64,000 nucleotides of DNA from Oscarella lobularis (lineage: Eukaryota; Porifera; Homoscleromorpha; Homosclerophorida; Oscarellidae). Positions 1-10,880 of the stretch are shown piece by piece. A model generated the notes under the pieces. That model was not told the origin of the DNA. It worked only from the letters and a program-made list of their open reading frames with translations, and ran no database searches. The position numbers and the translations under genes are program-made. Where the stretch lies: NCBI RefSeq assembly GCF_947507565.1, contig NC_089187.1, positions 1,364,001 to 1,428,000 of the forward strand, given 5' to 3'. How positions within the stretch are numbered: position 1 is the stretch's first letter; each line of letters starts with the position of its first letter.

Positions 1-379
1 AGCGAGCGGTAGCCTCGGTATTTCGACAATATCGAAGTGCTGCTGAATCAATTTTTTCGTAGTCACCCAATATACCTCGAACCAAACTGGGTGGGTACTC
101 ACCCTGTACGGTCTGTTACATACGACTCCAAATTTAAAAGCTGTTACCCTCCATTGCCTCGCTTGAAGCCAAACTTCAGACTTGCTCTGATCAGTAGTAG
201 CTACTTGCAAATAACTCCTTTGGTCAGAATTCAATTTGACGGATAGAATTACGTTAGTAACTGTTAGATTGTGAATTCCCTTTTATTCTCTAATGCTATT
301 TAGTACATCGTAAGGGTCAGGTATAGAAAGAGACTTTGAAAGAGAAGTCTGCTTTGCATTCAACATGGAGAAGCAGCTT

Positions 380-1251
380 CTAATGGCTGCATCTAATGGC
401 TGCATTTTCCCCTCCAGGAACAGAACCAATGGCATCCAATAAGTGGTTCGGGTCTATTGAAGGGCCAGTGTAAGTAGCATACGTTATTCCTATCGATCCA
501 AAGGAAAGGTCACGCATTAGGGAATGTTCTACTTGCCCAGATGGCTTACTCCAAACGCAGGGCAAAGAAGTGCAGGCGAATGGAAATATCTCTACAAAAG
601 TCAGAAGCACGGCCGAAACGTGCACGCAGCTTTGCGACAGTCCAGTTGGACAGGAGCAGTGCGCTCCAAGAACGGACCAATGAACTTCCTCTTCTTCGTC
701 TCTCGCAAACACGAGAACGTAGTACGGCGGGTGGGTTCTCATAGTCGGTCGACATTTAGACTTTACCGTAGTAGTGAGGTCTTCGTGGAGGACAATCATA
801 TCATAGACATGACCACAGCTCGTTAGTCGGAGACCAGTGGTAATATTCTTAAAGGCGTACTAAAGGAGGTCATATCGTAAAAGAATTTAGAATCGAATAT
901 ATATGATACCAGTTTCGTTAGGTAATCACGGACAAGATGCATGTCAATTTCGGGAAAGCCTTCTCGGCCCCACCCTTCCTTTGGAAGGCCATCAAACGTT
1001 CCGAATGGAGTACTTTTAGGGATATTTAGGCTTTGCCGATCAATAGAAACCTCCGCAACGCTCTGACTGTGTATCCTGATAGCCGTATCCAAGAAATCCT
1101 TCTTACGCCCGTTCGTACTGACTCCTTGGTCTCGAAGGAACGTTTTCAGTTTTTCGCTAGACCAGGTTTTGTACGAAGCAGGATCGGACGACATCGCGAA
1201 AGACGTAAACAAGCACAAACTCGATGGAAGACTATACCAGCGTGACGTCAC
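380..1251 (-). pseudogene. SAP + SWIM zinc-finger protein, C-terminally truncated
   Basis: Two minus-strand coding blocks (1251-823 and 799-380) read in order as one protein. The first holds a SAP-like DNA-binding motif (around YKTWSSEKLKTFLRDQGV). The second holds a SWIM zinc finger, CxC...CxH, visible as CSCPTG...CVHVSAVLL, followed by the conserved TSLPCVW segment. In animals this SAP-SWIM order typically precedes a YqaJ-like recombinase/exonuclease domain, which is absent here because the reading frame stops at 380. The family is nucleic-acid related and often repeat-associated; the missing nuclease end makes this a likely gene fragment. An intron between the two blocks (about 800-845) is inferred, and its exact splice sites were not fixed. 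Confidence 0.6.
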
Positions 1252-1299
1252 AACAGCACGTGAGGAATATTGTCTATTCCTAATTTAGATCATTAAGCA

Positions 1300-1790
1300 G
1301 GCAGAAGATATCATTGCTAGCAATGGCAGATGTGTCAATGTTACTGTTGGTTGGTGGAACTCCTTCATTAAGCGTCATGAGAACCTTCAAGAACGTCGTG
1401 GAGAGGCTCTTTCAAAAGCAAGACTCCGTGCCGCAAATCGGGACTTCTTGGATAGATATTTTGACATGCTTGAAGATGTCTTGAGAGACAATGACCTTCT
1501 CCTAAAACCAGGTAGTAGTTACAACTGCGACGAAAGTGGCTTTCCGCTGCAGGTCTCTGTGTCAGGAGAAAAGACGAGGCTGACGTTCATGGCGTGCGTT
1601 TCTGCTTCTGGAACAGAAATACCTCCATTTATCGTTTATGATCGCAGCGTTTGAATTTACAATGGACAGACGGTGAAATTCCCGGTACTGCGTATTGATT
1701 TTCCCCAAAGGGGTGGATGGATTCTGACCTCTTCATGGGGTGGCTTCTGGTGGCATGGATGATTACTCGGATGCACCTTGGGCATTTGAC
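1300..1790 (+). pseudogene. pogo/Tigger-like DDE transposase fragment
   Basis: The plus-strand translation gives the end of a CENP-B-type helix-turn-helix region (GWWNSFIKRHENLQERRGE) and then the start of the DDE_1 catalytic core, with the first aspartate in YNCDESGFPL. After a stop at 1652-1654, the similarity continues in another frame with PGTAY, an in-frame TGA and GWMDSDLFMGWLL, all typical positions of this transposase family. The second and third catalytic acids are missing. It is a broken fragment of a cut-and-paste transposase; no terminal repeats were seen around it. Confidence 0.7.
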
Positions 1791-2016
1791 CATCACCTGC
1801 ATCGTCGAAAGAAGGATTAACTGTTAACATTAGCCAATCTGTAAATTTGACTATGTCTTCTCCTTCTGTCGCACAAATGCGTTCAACTGCTTTCCAGTTG
1901 GCTTCCTCGTTAAACTGCAAATTCATTTCAGGATACTCTTTTACACGTTTCATTATTGTTTGGAAGTCGGGTGCATCTCGTATCCGGTCAGTGTACACTT
2001 CGGCCATTCTAAACAT
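1771..2016 (-). CDS. unrecognised open frame next to pogo relic
   Basis: A minus-strand frame opens at 2016 and runs into the antisense of the pogo relic; only the part above about 1790 could be independent coding sequence. The predicted peptide is mixed acidic/basic (starts MFRMAEVYTDRIRDAPDF, later WKAVERICATEGEDIVKF). No domain was recognised. It could be an exon of an unknown gene or chance openness. Confidence 0.2.
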
Positions 2017-2400
2017 TAGATATATATAGATCTACTGTATATAGACTTGCATGCGATTTGTATCATGTTTGTACTTTACATTTTACTTTGCACTTGCACT
2101 TCCGCACTGGCGCGCGCTGGCTGCATCAATCCCACGTCCCTGCCCACGTTCGTTCGGCGTCTAACGGGGCCAGAGACGCCAGATGCGAGGCGCAAAACTT
2201 TGCAGCATCGCGCTTAGCTAAGCCAGCTGCAACAAAACGGCCCGTTTTGAGCCTTTTAACATCGAAACGACGTCTTCGTGCGTCTTACTTGCAGAGGGAT
2301 ACATTCACGCTAACTTACAGGCTATTGAGGGCCTGTTCTGTTGATCGGGAGTGCACGCGAGTGCACTCTGGCGTTTATAGTGAACAGTAGTATCCAGGTG

Positions 2401-2479
2401 ACCCGTATATCCGTGTGGGGTGAACGGTTTTTCCTTGATTTTTCTTTAAAGGCCGTTCACCCTACCCGGGCATACGGGC
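2401..2479. repeat. imperfect inverted repeat (hairpin)
   Basis: Arms 2401-2427 and 2453-2479 are nearly complementary. The innermost 9 bp, GGTGAACGG / CCGTTCACC, pair perfectly around a 25-bp AT-rich loop, and the outer ends pair as CCCGTAT / ATACGGG. It lies in a stretch (about 2020-2700) with no recognisable gene. It may be the remains of a small palindromic element. Confidence 0.6.
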
Positions 2480-2867
2480 ATCAGGAAAGCCGTCGCGAAG
2501 TGGGGAGGAAAGAACGAATTATCCGGGCGCTCAGTGATAGCGACGTCAGTAGTGACGTCATTACCGACGCGTCATAATATGTTTATATCAGTTTCATCTA
2601 GTCTCTTAATTAGCCCTTGCCAAATTTTTCTGAAGAAGACACGCCTACTGCAGAGCCTAATTAGTGATTAGCAGGAAACATAGTTTTAGCAACAAGAAGC
2701 TAGCTTTATTATCCTTAATTAATTAATTACCCAATCAATTTCCAAAGCGGAAGAAAAAACATGAGAAAAATGATTTAACAGTAACAACTTCACCAAACAC
2801 AAAGTCAACTTTAGCTTGAACTACTTCAAGAAAATGTTTTCTGTCTTCAAGAAAATTCTTTCTGTCT

Positions 2868-4229
2868 TTAAAGTTCTGCCTCTGCAGCATTCCCGGAAGC
2901 TCCAGGATTAGCTGCCTCTTCAGCTGCAGCTGAGTCCGCTTCACGTGGATAGACGACGCTGCAAAATCCGTTGAGGCATCGTAAAACAAAGAACAACTTT
3001 TGGCGTAAAGAACCATCTGGCCTCACGAGGCTGAAGATGTCAAGCTGCGTTCTGCAAAGAGGACAGGTAAAACTTGCTGTCGTGTCTAAATACCTAGTTG
3101 CACATCGAACGCATCCGATAAGACCGCCGCAGCAAGTTGCAACGACGGCTGAATGCGTCACCGGCTGCTGACATATAGCGCACTGAAGCAACTGTTTGAG
3201 CTGCTCCACCTCTGACGATCCAGCGGCTATTTCATTCATCTTCTCCAGCACTTCTTGCAATTTCTCTTTCACGTCCGTAACGTCTTCTGCAACCGCTTCT
3301 TGCGCTGCCAGTGCTTGCTGGCTCGGCGCCGGCAGAGGCTGAACTGGCACTGGCAGAGGAGACATCATCGGGCTTCGACCTCGAAATTGCTCCAGTTCGC
3401 GTTTGAGGACGGCAAACACTTGCCTATTAGGAGCTCTCCAAAAAGACGGATCTTTAAGCAAACATATTACGCCTAACTCAATTACAGAAACATAAACATA
3501 AGCCCCTCACTTTTAGTGCCAGGATCGTCGCATATTTCGACAATGTCCTTGTTGACGAGAGAAATCAAGTCCTCTCCACCGATGAAACTGCTTTCGACGA
3601 GCCGATTGTAGACAATGGCCACGACCTCCGGCACTGAAATGACGGTTTCCTTCACGCTGAGATATATTGAGCGCAGCACCTCTCCCGCTTTGAGACCGCC
3701 GCGATAGTCCGTCTCGATTCGGACGAAGTCGATGCGTTTTGAAATTTCTTTTTCTTCTAGCACAAGAGGTCCTTTTCTCTTGCGCCCACGGTTTCCTGCT
3801 GCCATAAACCGAGTGGCTCCGCCGCTAGGGCTGCCAGTGGCAACTTGAATTGAAGACTGACTTGATGGCTGCCATGAAGAAAGGAGGTTCGGTCCGCTGG
3901 ACGTGGTAGCTGAAGGCTGTTGTTCATTTGCTCCCGGACCGGGGTCTGCGACGGTGTATTTTTTCCCTGCTGTTACGCTGAACCTGCCGGTAACACTGTG
4001 AGCAAATACAGGAACAATGATTTGCCTGGTTCCGGCGGTGGCAGCAGGCGATTCTTCAAGAAGGTACACGTTGCGTGACACCTACTCGAGAAAACAAGGT
4101 TGATATTTGGAGGATACCGTGGGCTGAGAGCACCTTGAGCATAGTCATAATTCGGCTCAAAAACACTTCCGTTGACGAGAAGATGTACTCAGTGTTGTCT
4201 TTGATAAGGGCAACGTTTTCTCCGGACAT
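2868..4229 (-). CDS. RING-type zinc-finger protein, copy a (three exons)
   Basis: Exons read as 4229-4134, 4081-3511 and 3451-2868. The first start that matches the paralogue is the ATG at 4229 (MSGENVALIKDNTEYIF); a longer frame begins at 4286. Exon 2 has a conserved block around FVRIETDYRGGLKAGEVLRS and ISVPEVVAIVYNRLVES. Exon 3 has a coiled-coil-like stretch, then a RING-like finger (CAICQQPVTHS...CC...GCVRC...CPLC), then a short helix (QKLFFVLRCLNGF) and an alanine/glutamate-rich tail. RING fingers bind zinc and often act as ubiquitin ligases; no target can be read from the sequence. It is open throughout and has an AATAAA signal (antisense of 2704-2710). It is head-to-head with copy b (4539) and near an integrase gene; copy c in element D has the same plan. 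I do not recognise a named family. Confidence 0.75.
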
Positions 4230-4538
4230 TTCCGTTTTTAGCAAAGTGGGCGTAACAAACTGAGCAGGGAACGAGCGGTACTGCACTTAGACTGTCCTTT
4301 ATATACGCTTTCTGTCTCCAGCGGGTGGAGCTTCTTTCATTCGTCAGAAGTAGAGATTTCTCACGAGTAGCGATCCCGGTCTCGTCGTTTGGAGGTGCAA
4401 AGAACGCAAGCGGATACGATATGTCATCGCTAATTGTCGACCTTTCGCTAATTGTCGACCTTTCCGTATCATGTTCAAGTCATGATGTCATGAGCCGTTT
4501 CTGGCTACGCGATGCACAGTATAGCTCCACTGGCCGTT

Positions 4539-5711
4539 ATGTCTGCTGACCAAATTGACTCTGTTGTTCTTCTCACAGACGATGTGGAGTATCATTTTCA
4601 TCCGTCAGACGTTTCCGTAGCCCACCTGGTCACTTTGCTAAAGGTACGTAGCACACCATGTTCACAGTCCAAGAAACAGCGAATTCTCGAGAGTGTAGGT
4701 TTCAAACAACGTACGCCTTCGAGCTGTGGTCTGGGAGAATGAAAGCGGGCCAACCGTTACTGCTCTTTCAACCGGCATGTTTCCAGTAACAGGAGGTCAA
4801 ACGTACGCCGTTTCAGACGACGCCAACACGGCTCTTCGTCGGTCGCAAGCAAACACTCCGTTGCATACATGGAAGGAACTTCCACGCGCATTGATTTTGT
4901 CCGAATCGAGATGTACGCTCGCGGCGGTCTCAAAGCGGGAGAGCTGCTGCGTTCAATTTATGTGACCGTAGAGAAGAGCCTTATCTCAGTGCCTAGGGTC
5001 GCGGCCATTGCTCGTGATCGGCTCGTCGAGAGCGAAGTTATCAGCAGAGAGGAGCACATTTGTCTCGTCAACGAAGATGTCGTGGAAATATGCAACGGTC
5101 CTAGCACGAGAAGTGAGTCATTAGCAATTCTAAGAGGAATCTCGTTCTACTGCTTACCTAATTTAATTTAAGGATCATCTTTCTGGCATTCGAGCACGCC
5201 GGTGTATACAGTTCTGCAAAGAGAACTAGAATCTTTTCAATTGAATCAGATGACGGCACTACCGCTTCCCCGCCTCTCTATACGGACAGCAGTAGAGGAC
5301 ATTCGCGAAGTGAACAAAAAGGTGAATGAGTTGGCGAGTACGCTCACACAAATGGGGCAGCTCCAGCGTCTACTTCGGTGCACCGTGTGCCGCCAGCCGG
5401 TGACTCATTCAGTTGTTGCTATGACTTGCTGCGAAAATGTTTTTGGATGTGTCGCGTGTGCCAAAAGGTTCTTTGAATCAGCAACAGTGTGGAAGTGTCC
5501 TATTTGCCAAATGGATTTGGATCTGCCGTTGGACCTGGTGACCTGCTAGCCAAATAGCTTGTTTGACCCTAAAATGTTTATTGTCTTAAGCGTCTTCGAC
5601 AGAATTCTCAGCATCTTATACAAGAACGGAAGAGCAAATGGCGATGTGGCTGCTGCTGCTGCACCTATGGCTGCACTTTCTGCTGGCCAGGCTGATCCTG
5701 ACGAACAGTAA
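4539..5711 (+). pseudogene. RING-type zinc-finger protein, copy b (decayed paralogue)
   Basis: Exons 4539-4643, 4699-5112 and 5173-5711 match copy a exon for exon: MSADQIDSVVLLTDDVEY, then VSNNVRLRAV, then RIDFVRIEMYARGGLKAGEL, then SSFWHSSTPVYTVLQREL and the finger CTVCRQPVTHS...CC...GCVAC...CPIC. Donor sites GTACGT and GTGAGT are clear. Two lesions are visible: a one-base frame change near 4822-4842 and an in-frame TAG at 5547-5549. Beyond it the frame continues with the conserved helix (KMFIVLSVFDRIL) and an alanine-rich tail to TAA at 5709-5711. AATAAA lies at 5761. It is divergently transcribed from copy a with only about 310 bp between start codons. Confidence 0.7.
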
Positions 5712-5779
5712 ATAGAGGTGTATACTTTGGTTTTGAGTAGAATAATAGATCTATTAGCGAAATAAAGAAAAAGCTTTCC

Positions 5780-6379
5780 CTTTTGCCCACATCGCTATTC
5801 TGCGCCGAAAACGGACCTAGATTGGTGCGACGCTCGCTTTCTGACTAAGAAAGGGGTCCACCTCGATCGATCATTGTACGATCGAGAGGCGACAGTACCG
5901 CTAGCAGTGCTAGTCTACTTAGTCGACTCGCAACGCGCTCCTCGACTAGGTCAGTTCTACGCGCGTCGTTCTCGCTTTCGATAGCTTAATTAGGCATGTG
6001 CGGTGCGAACCTGTACCGTACGTCTTCTGATCGCTCGAGAACGCAGGTATTCGACATCGAGTGCGTCGCGACGTTGTCTTGCGCACGAATTCCGATTTAG
6101 TGAATCGAGTGAACGCAGTCACTCGATCGCGAACGCGTCGCGATTCGCTCAAACGGCGTCAGGAATCACTCAAAGGAGGTCTGGCGAATGCAGAGAATCG
6201 AATCCCGGATTAACCGAAAAGTGATATCGAAAGCGTTGTTACTAAATTAGTACCAGTAGGAGGCAATTTGTGTGGGAGAACGCGTCATCGATAATTTCCT
6301 CTTTCCGGACACCTGGAGAACGCGTCATAGATAATTTCCTCTTTCCGGGCACCTGCTGTAGACTACTACACTGAGAATT
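5780..6379. other. intergenic stretch with hairpin and tandem duplication
   Basis: No coding signal was recognised. It holds a short hairpin at about 5859-5885 (arms TCGATCG / CGATCGA) and a tandem duplication of about 40 bp at about 6274-6354: a unit starting GGAGAACGCGTCAT and ending CCTCTTTCC appears twice with two differences, just upstream of the integrase start codon at 6380. The duplicated unit may be promoter sequence of that gene. Confidence 0.5.
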
Positions 6380-7749
6380 ATGGACGATCTACTGGATCCC
6401 GAAGAGATTCAAAACTACATTGATCAGGGGTTGACTCATGCGCAAATAAGCGCAATTCTACAGGAGCAGTACCCTGGCCATCGTGGGCTAAGTACGCGCA
6501 GCGTGAGGCGCTACTGTGCCAAAGAAGACATTCATTGGACTACTCCTGTTACCGATGGCGAGCTTCGTGAAGCAGTACAACAAGGAGTTGAACAAGTAAA
6601 TGTTATGAATTGCTCGACAAATCAATTTCAATAATAATACTATCAATTTAGCTGGGGCCAACGTACGGACGAAAAACCATGAAAGGATATTTAGACACGC
6701 AAGGCTTACACGGGATTGGTCAGGCACGTGTTGGAAAGGCTCTGCAGGACGTTGCTCCGGAGTATCACGTCATCCGCCAGACAACCGCAGCAAGGCGAGC
6801 AAATCCGATTCCATATCATGCCGAATACTTCGGACACAAACTTCATATTGATCAGAACGAAAAATTGAATATGTTCGGTGTCACTCATGTTGCAGGAATT
6901 GACGGATATAGCGGGAAAATAGTCCAGTCAATCACTATTCCCCAGAAAAACAACCAGCTCATTTATAATCATCTTTACAGGCCCATCGTCCTTAATTACG
7001 GATTATGGGATCAAATACGAGTTGACCACGGAAGCGAGTTTCTTCTAACCCTTTACGTGCAGGACAGTCTCGCTGAATTCAGAGGCAACACAGAGAGAAG
7101 GAGTTCCGTTCGCACTACTTCAAAACAGGTGCAATTAGAAGTATCATTGGTCACTGTGTTTCTAAACGCTATCTAGAACCATCCGATTGAAAGGATATGG
7201 GGTGAGGTAAATCAGCGAGTAAATTACCCATCAAGAGTGGTTTGAATGAACTACTGGAGCAAGGCAGAATTTCTCTCGAGGACAGCAGCGCTAAATTTTC
7301 TCTATCCTCAGTAGCAATGGAAGTCAGCAGGATAGGCATAACGTTGTTTGTAGAATCATGGAACAGACACCCAATACCAGGTACAAATGATTGCAATTAT
7401 GCCCTAAATCCAGCGTGCAGTCGTGGTCTTTTTAGGTCGAGGAGTTCCCGACTATGTGATGCAGCAGGCAAACAGAGTGTCCCGAATACCGGATCATTTC
7501 GTTCCACCATTACAAGACGCAGTTGAAGCTTATGAAGCTGCAACAGGAGGAAGTTTGAGTGCTCCGCATAGCTTCGGTGAAGATATCTTGTCAACTCGTC
7601 CCGAGAAATGTTTGGAACGTGAGCAAGACATGAAACACAAGTTTGATCCGAAAGTAGTTCTTTCTCGAGCGGTAAACGGCGACTATGTTATGCTTCAAGA
7701 AGCCGTGCTTCATCACATACGGCTGACTCATATGCTTCACGATCTTTAA
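6380..7749 (+). pseudogene. rve-type integrase (transposase), copy 1
   Basis: Exons near 6380-6595, 6652-7127, 7174-7381 and 7430-7749. Exon 1 encodes a helix-turn-helix region (GLTHAQISAILQEQ, STRSVRRYCAKE). Exon 2 starts GPTYGRKTMKGYL and carries the catalytic core YHAEYFGHKLHIDQNEKL (first D) and DQIRVDHGSEF (second D). Exon 3 gives NHPIERIWGEVNQR (E). These DDE integrases belong to the retroviral-integrase fold group found as an 'integrase core' family in fish and invertebrates. A one-base loss near 7228 shifts the frame in exon 3, so the copy is probably dead. It lies just downstream of RING copies a and b, the same gene partnership as in element D. Copy 2 (60.9 kb) has an extra intron where this copy is continuous. 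Confidence 0.75.
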
Positions 7750-7759
7750 TAATCAGACC

Positions 7760-9890
7760 AACCTAAGACATCAGTAAATTGATTGCACGTGCACACATGA
7801 CACACATATAAATAAATTTTTGTTTCACCTTATCACGCCACCGCCACGGTAAAAAAAGAACCTCGCGAGCAACGAAATTTTGTATGCTTTCAGTCCCCAA
7901 AAATCTAGAATTCAAAATATATGGAGACTTACTTCCTTCAAAAGACAACTCCTGCTGGCTTTCTTGGCATGAATTTCATTCCTGCATACATATATGTTTC
8001 CTATAAGTAAAAGGACATTTCAAAGTATCAAGCTCATTGATGAGGGAAAATTGTGACTTATCTGACTAATAGATTCACTGTGTCAAAGACATCTCGCCGA
8101 CGGCAGCGGATCTTCAATCAAGCTGACGGGTATCCAGATGTTTTCGGAAGCGCTGACGATCTAAAAAGACAGTGTTATAGTGGACTTTAAATATAAACCC
8201 TAACCCTAATTAAGGCTTGGCTAGGGCTTTGGGCTTAGCGTCTGTAGGACCTATAGAAGGCTAAAGAAGAAGAATGACGAAAGATTGACTAAAAAAGAGC
8301 CGTCAGCGCTGCTGGGTAGAAAACGCGCAGGCACTCGCGAGTTCGGCTGCCCTACTCGTGATCGCACTCTTACCCGCACAGAAGGCTTCGAAAGAGTCCC
8401 AAGAAGACCCTCGAACGGTGGCGATTCTTCCGAACGGCTCCTTCTCAGTGAATAACGATAGAGAATGTCTATTGATAGCGTACGCTAGGGGTTTTTTCTT
8501 ACATTTGAACGCTAATTGTGACTTCCGTAAAAGAAATTCTGCTCATATCGAATGAAAAATAGATTTGAAATTACTGTGCTTTTGAATCGTGCAAATTGCA
8601 GCAAAATTTGTGCAGTTTTGTCGCCTTGAGACGAAAAGTGTCGATATCTTAGCTGCGAAGGAACGGATTCAAATGCAATTCTACGGTTTAACTACTTGCC
8701 TAGGTTGACATCGAACCATGCTAGTTTGCAGTGGCTGCGAATGCGCTTTCGCAATTCGAGTTCGGCTCGGTCACATTTTCTAAAAGCTTCAGCTACCTTC
8801 ATATAACACTATACGGCTTTCGCCATTAGTCGCCAATCAAGGCAATAACGCTCATTTTTACTTCTTTTAATGTATCCAATGTAGAATTAGTAGAGAAATC
8901 GATCTGCGCAAAAATTTTTCGAATCTAAGAATTTTTTCGCAAGTTATTAGCAATAAAAAAACAACAGTCCCGGATGTATATTTCAAAAATCGATCTCCTC
9001 CAATACATACTTTCTGACATTAAACTCAAACTTAAAAAAATTCCTTATGTAGGCTCTTTTTGTGTTTAAAATTTCAAAATTTTTGAGCCCGCCTTTTCAG
9101 AAATCAATAACAGAAACATTTTACATATAATTTGAAATATTTCGAAAACTTCATCATATTTCGAAATCTTTTTTTGCCGATAAGTTGGGGGATATTTGTA
9201 CGCTTCTCAAGTGCAAAGTAAATGAGTTGCAAGAAGTTTATTTTTAAAAATATTTTTAAAAAATACAAAAAATACAAAAAATCTAAAAATTTCTTGAAGT
9301 CTTTTTCTTTATCCCAGAACTCTGCAAAAAATAAAAAAAGATGATTCAGAGAAATAATTTGAAAATGGTCTCTGCAACTTACCCGTTTCCTTCGCAGCAG
9401 AAAGACAGCTGCTTGAGCTTCTCTTGAATCCTTTCTGCGTTTTCAGAATAGCCTAAAAAGTCAGAAAGCATTAGTGAGGGGACCTAATCGCTTGACTTCA
9501 TACTTCCGGTTGGAATCGCGAGCGACTAGGGTGCCTAAACTAAGCCGATGCGTCATGAATGACGCACGATAGCCTACCGACGCGAGCCGAGGCTTCTTCG
9601 ATGCGAGCGACGAGCTGCACGGCCAATTCCCGCGAAGCCCGTCCCCTAGCTACTAAGCCAATACTTCCCAAAGCTCACCTGAAGGCAGGAAGGCCTTCGT
9701 TTTCCCTCGCCGTCGCACAAGCGGAGGATTGCGCTCCGTCTTGCGCCAGGGATATCTCGCTGTAGCGCACGCGAAACGGAAACCAAAGCCTTACTTCTAA
9801 AGTTCCAAACATCTAATCGTCGAGCATAGTGAGCCTACTATATAAACATATGCATGCATGTGTGCAGTGCGCTTTTAGTGTTAAGAATAG
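7760..9890. other. AT-rich intergenic region, no gene recognised
   Basis: Short open frames occur but none has a recognisable domain. 8560-9400 is strongly AT-rich with runs of A and T. A GC-richer patch lies at 9480-9780 and includes the palindrome TGCGTCAT-GA-ATGACGCA near 9550. A two-unit CCCTAA stretch near 8198 is too short to call telomeric. Confidence 0.5.
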
Positions 9891-9895
9891 GTATT

Positions 9896-10420
9896 TTAGT
9901 TGGCCGTTTTGTACACTGACTGTATCCAACCAAGACCGTGCAAATGAGCACTTCCTCGGTGTTGATACTCAATGCGAGCCCAGTAGTCGTCGAAACCAAG
10001 AACTGGTACCATAAATGTTTTCAAAAATTCAAACGCTCGTCGAGTGAAAAACCAATCTGCTAACATTGGATTTGCATTCAACGCTTCGTTTCGTTTTCGA
10101 TAGCTACGATACAACTCCTCGGACGTGCTATCTTTATTGTAGTGCTGTGCAAGATCAAAGAGCTCGGGCCAGTGCAAATCAGCTGCACTAAGAGTAAAGA
10201 AGCAGCTGGCTGACCAAGTTTTTCTTGCATAGCAAACAAATTTCGTCTTTGCATTAACCAATACTGCTTTGAGCCGTGCCAAAGTGAAATACTTTGGATG
10301 CAAAATCGGGAGTTGCAGAAGTCTTGGACATCTCTTGCAACTCTTTGACAGTTAATTTTGCTTCTTCCGGATTTTGTTTAAAACGAGCAACCTCGTGCCG
10401 TCCGGTTTGATCAGAAACAG
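9896..10420 (-). pseudogene. Helitron Rep (HUH endonuclease) fragment
   Basis: The minus-strand translation matches the Helitron helicase-like N-terminal region: FFTLSAADLHWPELFDL, then NANPMLADWFFTRRAFEF, then the HUH-type motif YQHRGSAHLHGL, which holds the two metal-binding histidines of rolling-circle Rep nucleases. Upstream coding (FKQNPEEAKLTVKELQEMS) is in a different frame, with the shift near 10290. The catalytic tyrosines and the helicase domain, expected downstream (below 9896), are absent. It is a truncated, frameshifted remnant of a rolling-circle transposon. Confidence 0.75.
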
Positions 10421-10435
10421 CTAATAGCTTAGTGC

Positions 10436-10880
10436 GTGCGTTTGGAGACGAAAGAGAAAGGAGACGTGGTGGAGATTATGGGAGCTGTCATCACGGGTGT
10501 CGGCGGCTTGGAGAAGTTCGCGATGGAAGGTTGCCGCGATCGTGTGATGTATGCTGATGGTGCGAGGATTGGGGACTGCTGTCGGTGCCATGTGTCTCAG
10601 AGAGTGCTGAGTAATCTTGTCGAAGTGAGCGCCTAATAAAAGTTGGTGGCGACAAATGGTGACAGTGGCGGTCGACGGGTGTAAAGACGTTGTCGAATTA
10701 TTGACGGGTGTGCAAGTCTGCGATGTGACGAAGGAGCATCTGTTTGTCGAGAGTTTTGATAGCCGGATCATAAACGAAATTTTGCGTGCTGTAAAGCGAA
10801 TGGAAGAGACGACGAATCGATCGCAATGGACAATTGCGAAAGTGGATCGTCTTTGGCTAAAAAAGCTTAGACTTGATTAA
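10436..10880 (+). CDS. unrecognised coding-like stretch
   Basis: Two plus-strand frames (10436-10636 and 10656-10880) have balanced composition; the second ends SQWTIAKVDRLWLKKLRLD. No domain was recognised, the two are in different frames, and the antisense strand is also open across 10421-10771. I cannot tell a real terminal exon from chance. Confidence 0.2.

Noticed and set aside
6175..6210. tRNA B-box-like phrase (AATCGAATCCCGG) suggesting a SINE
   Set aside because: No A box at the right distance, no cloverleaf could be drawn, and no second copy was seen.
8190..8212. CCCTAACCCTAA telomere-like stretch
   Set aside because: Only two hexamer units; expected by chance in AT-rich DNA and not flanked by further degenerate units.
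9540..9780. GC-richer open frame (9559-9765) as a gene
   Set aside because: Ala/Arg/Ser-rich composition without domain; the strand and frame are not supported by any neighbouring exon.
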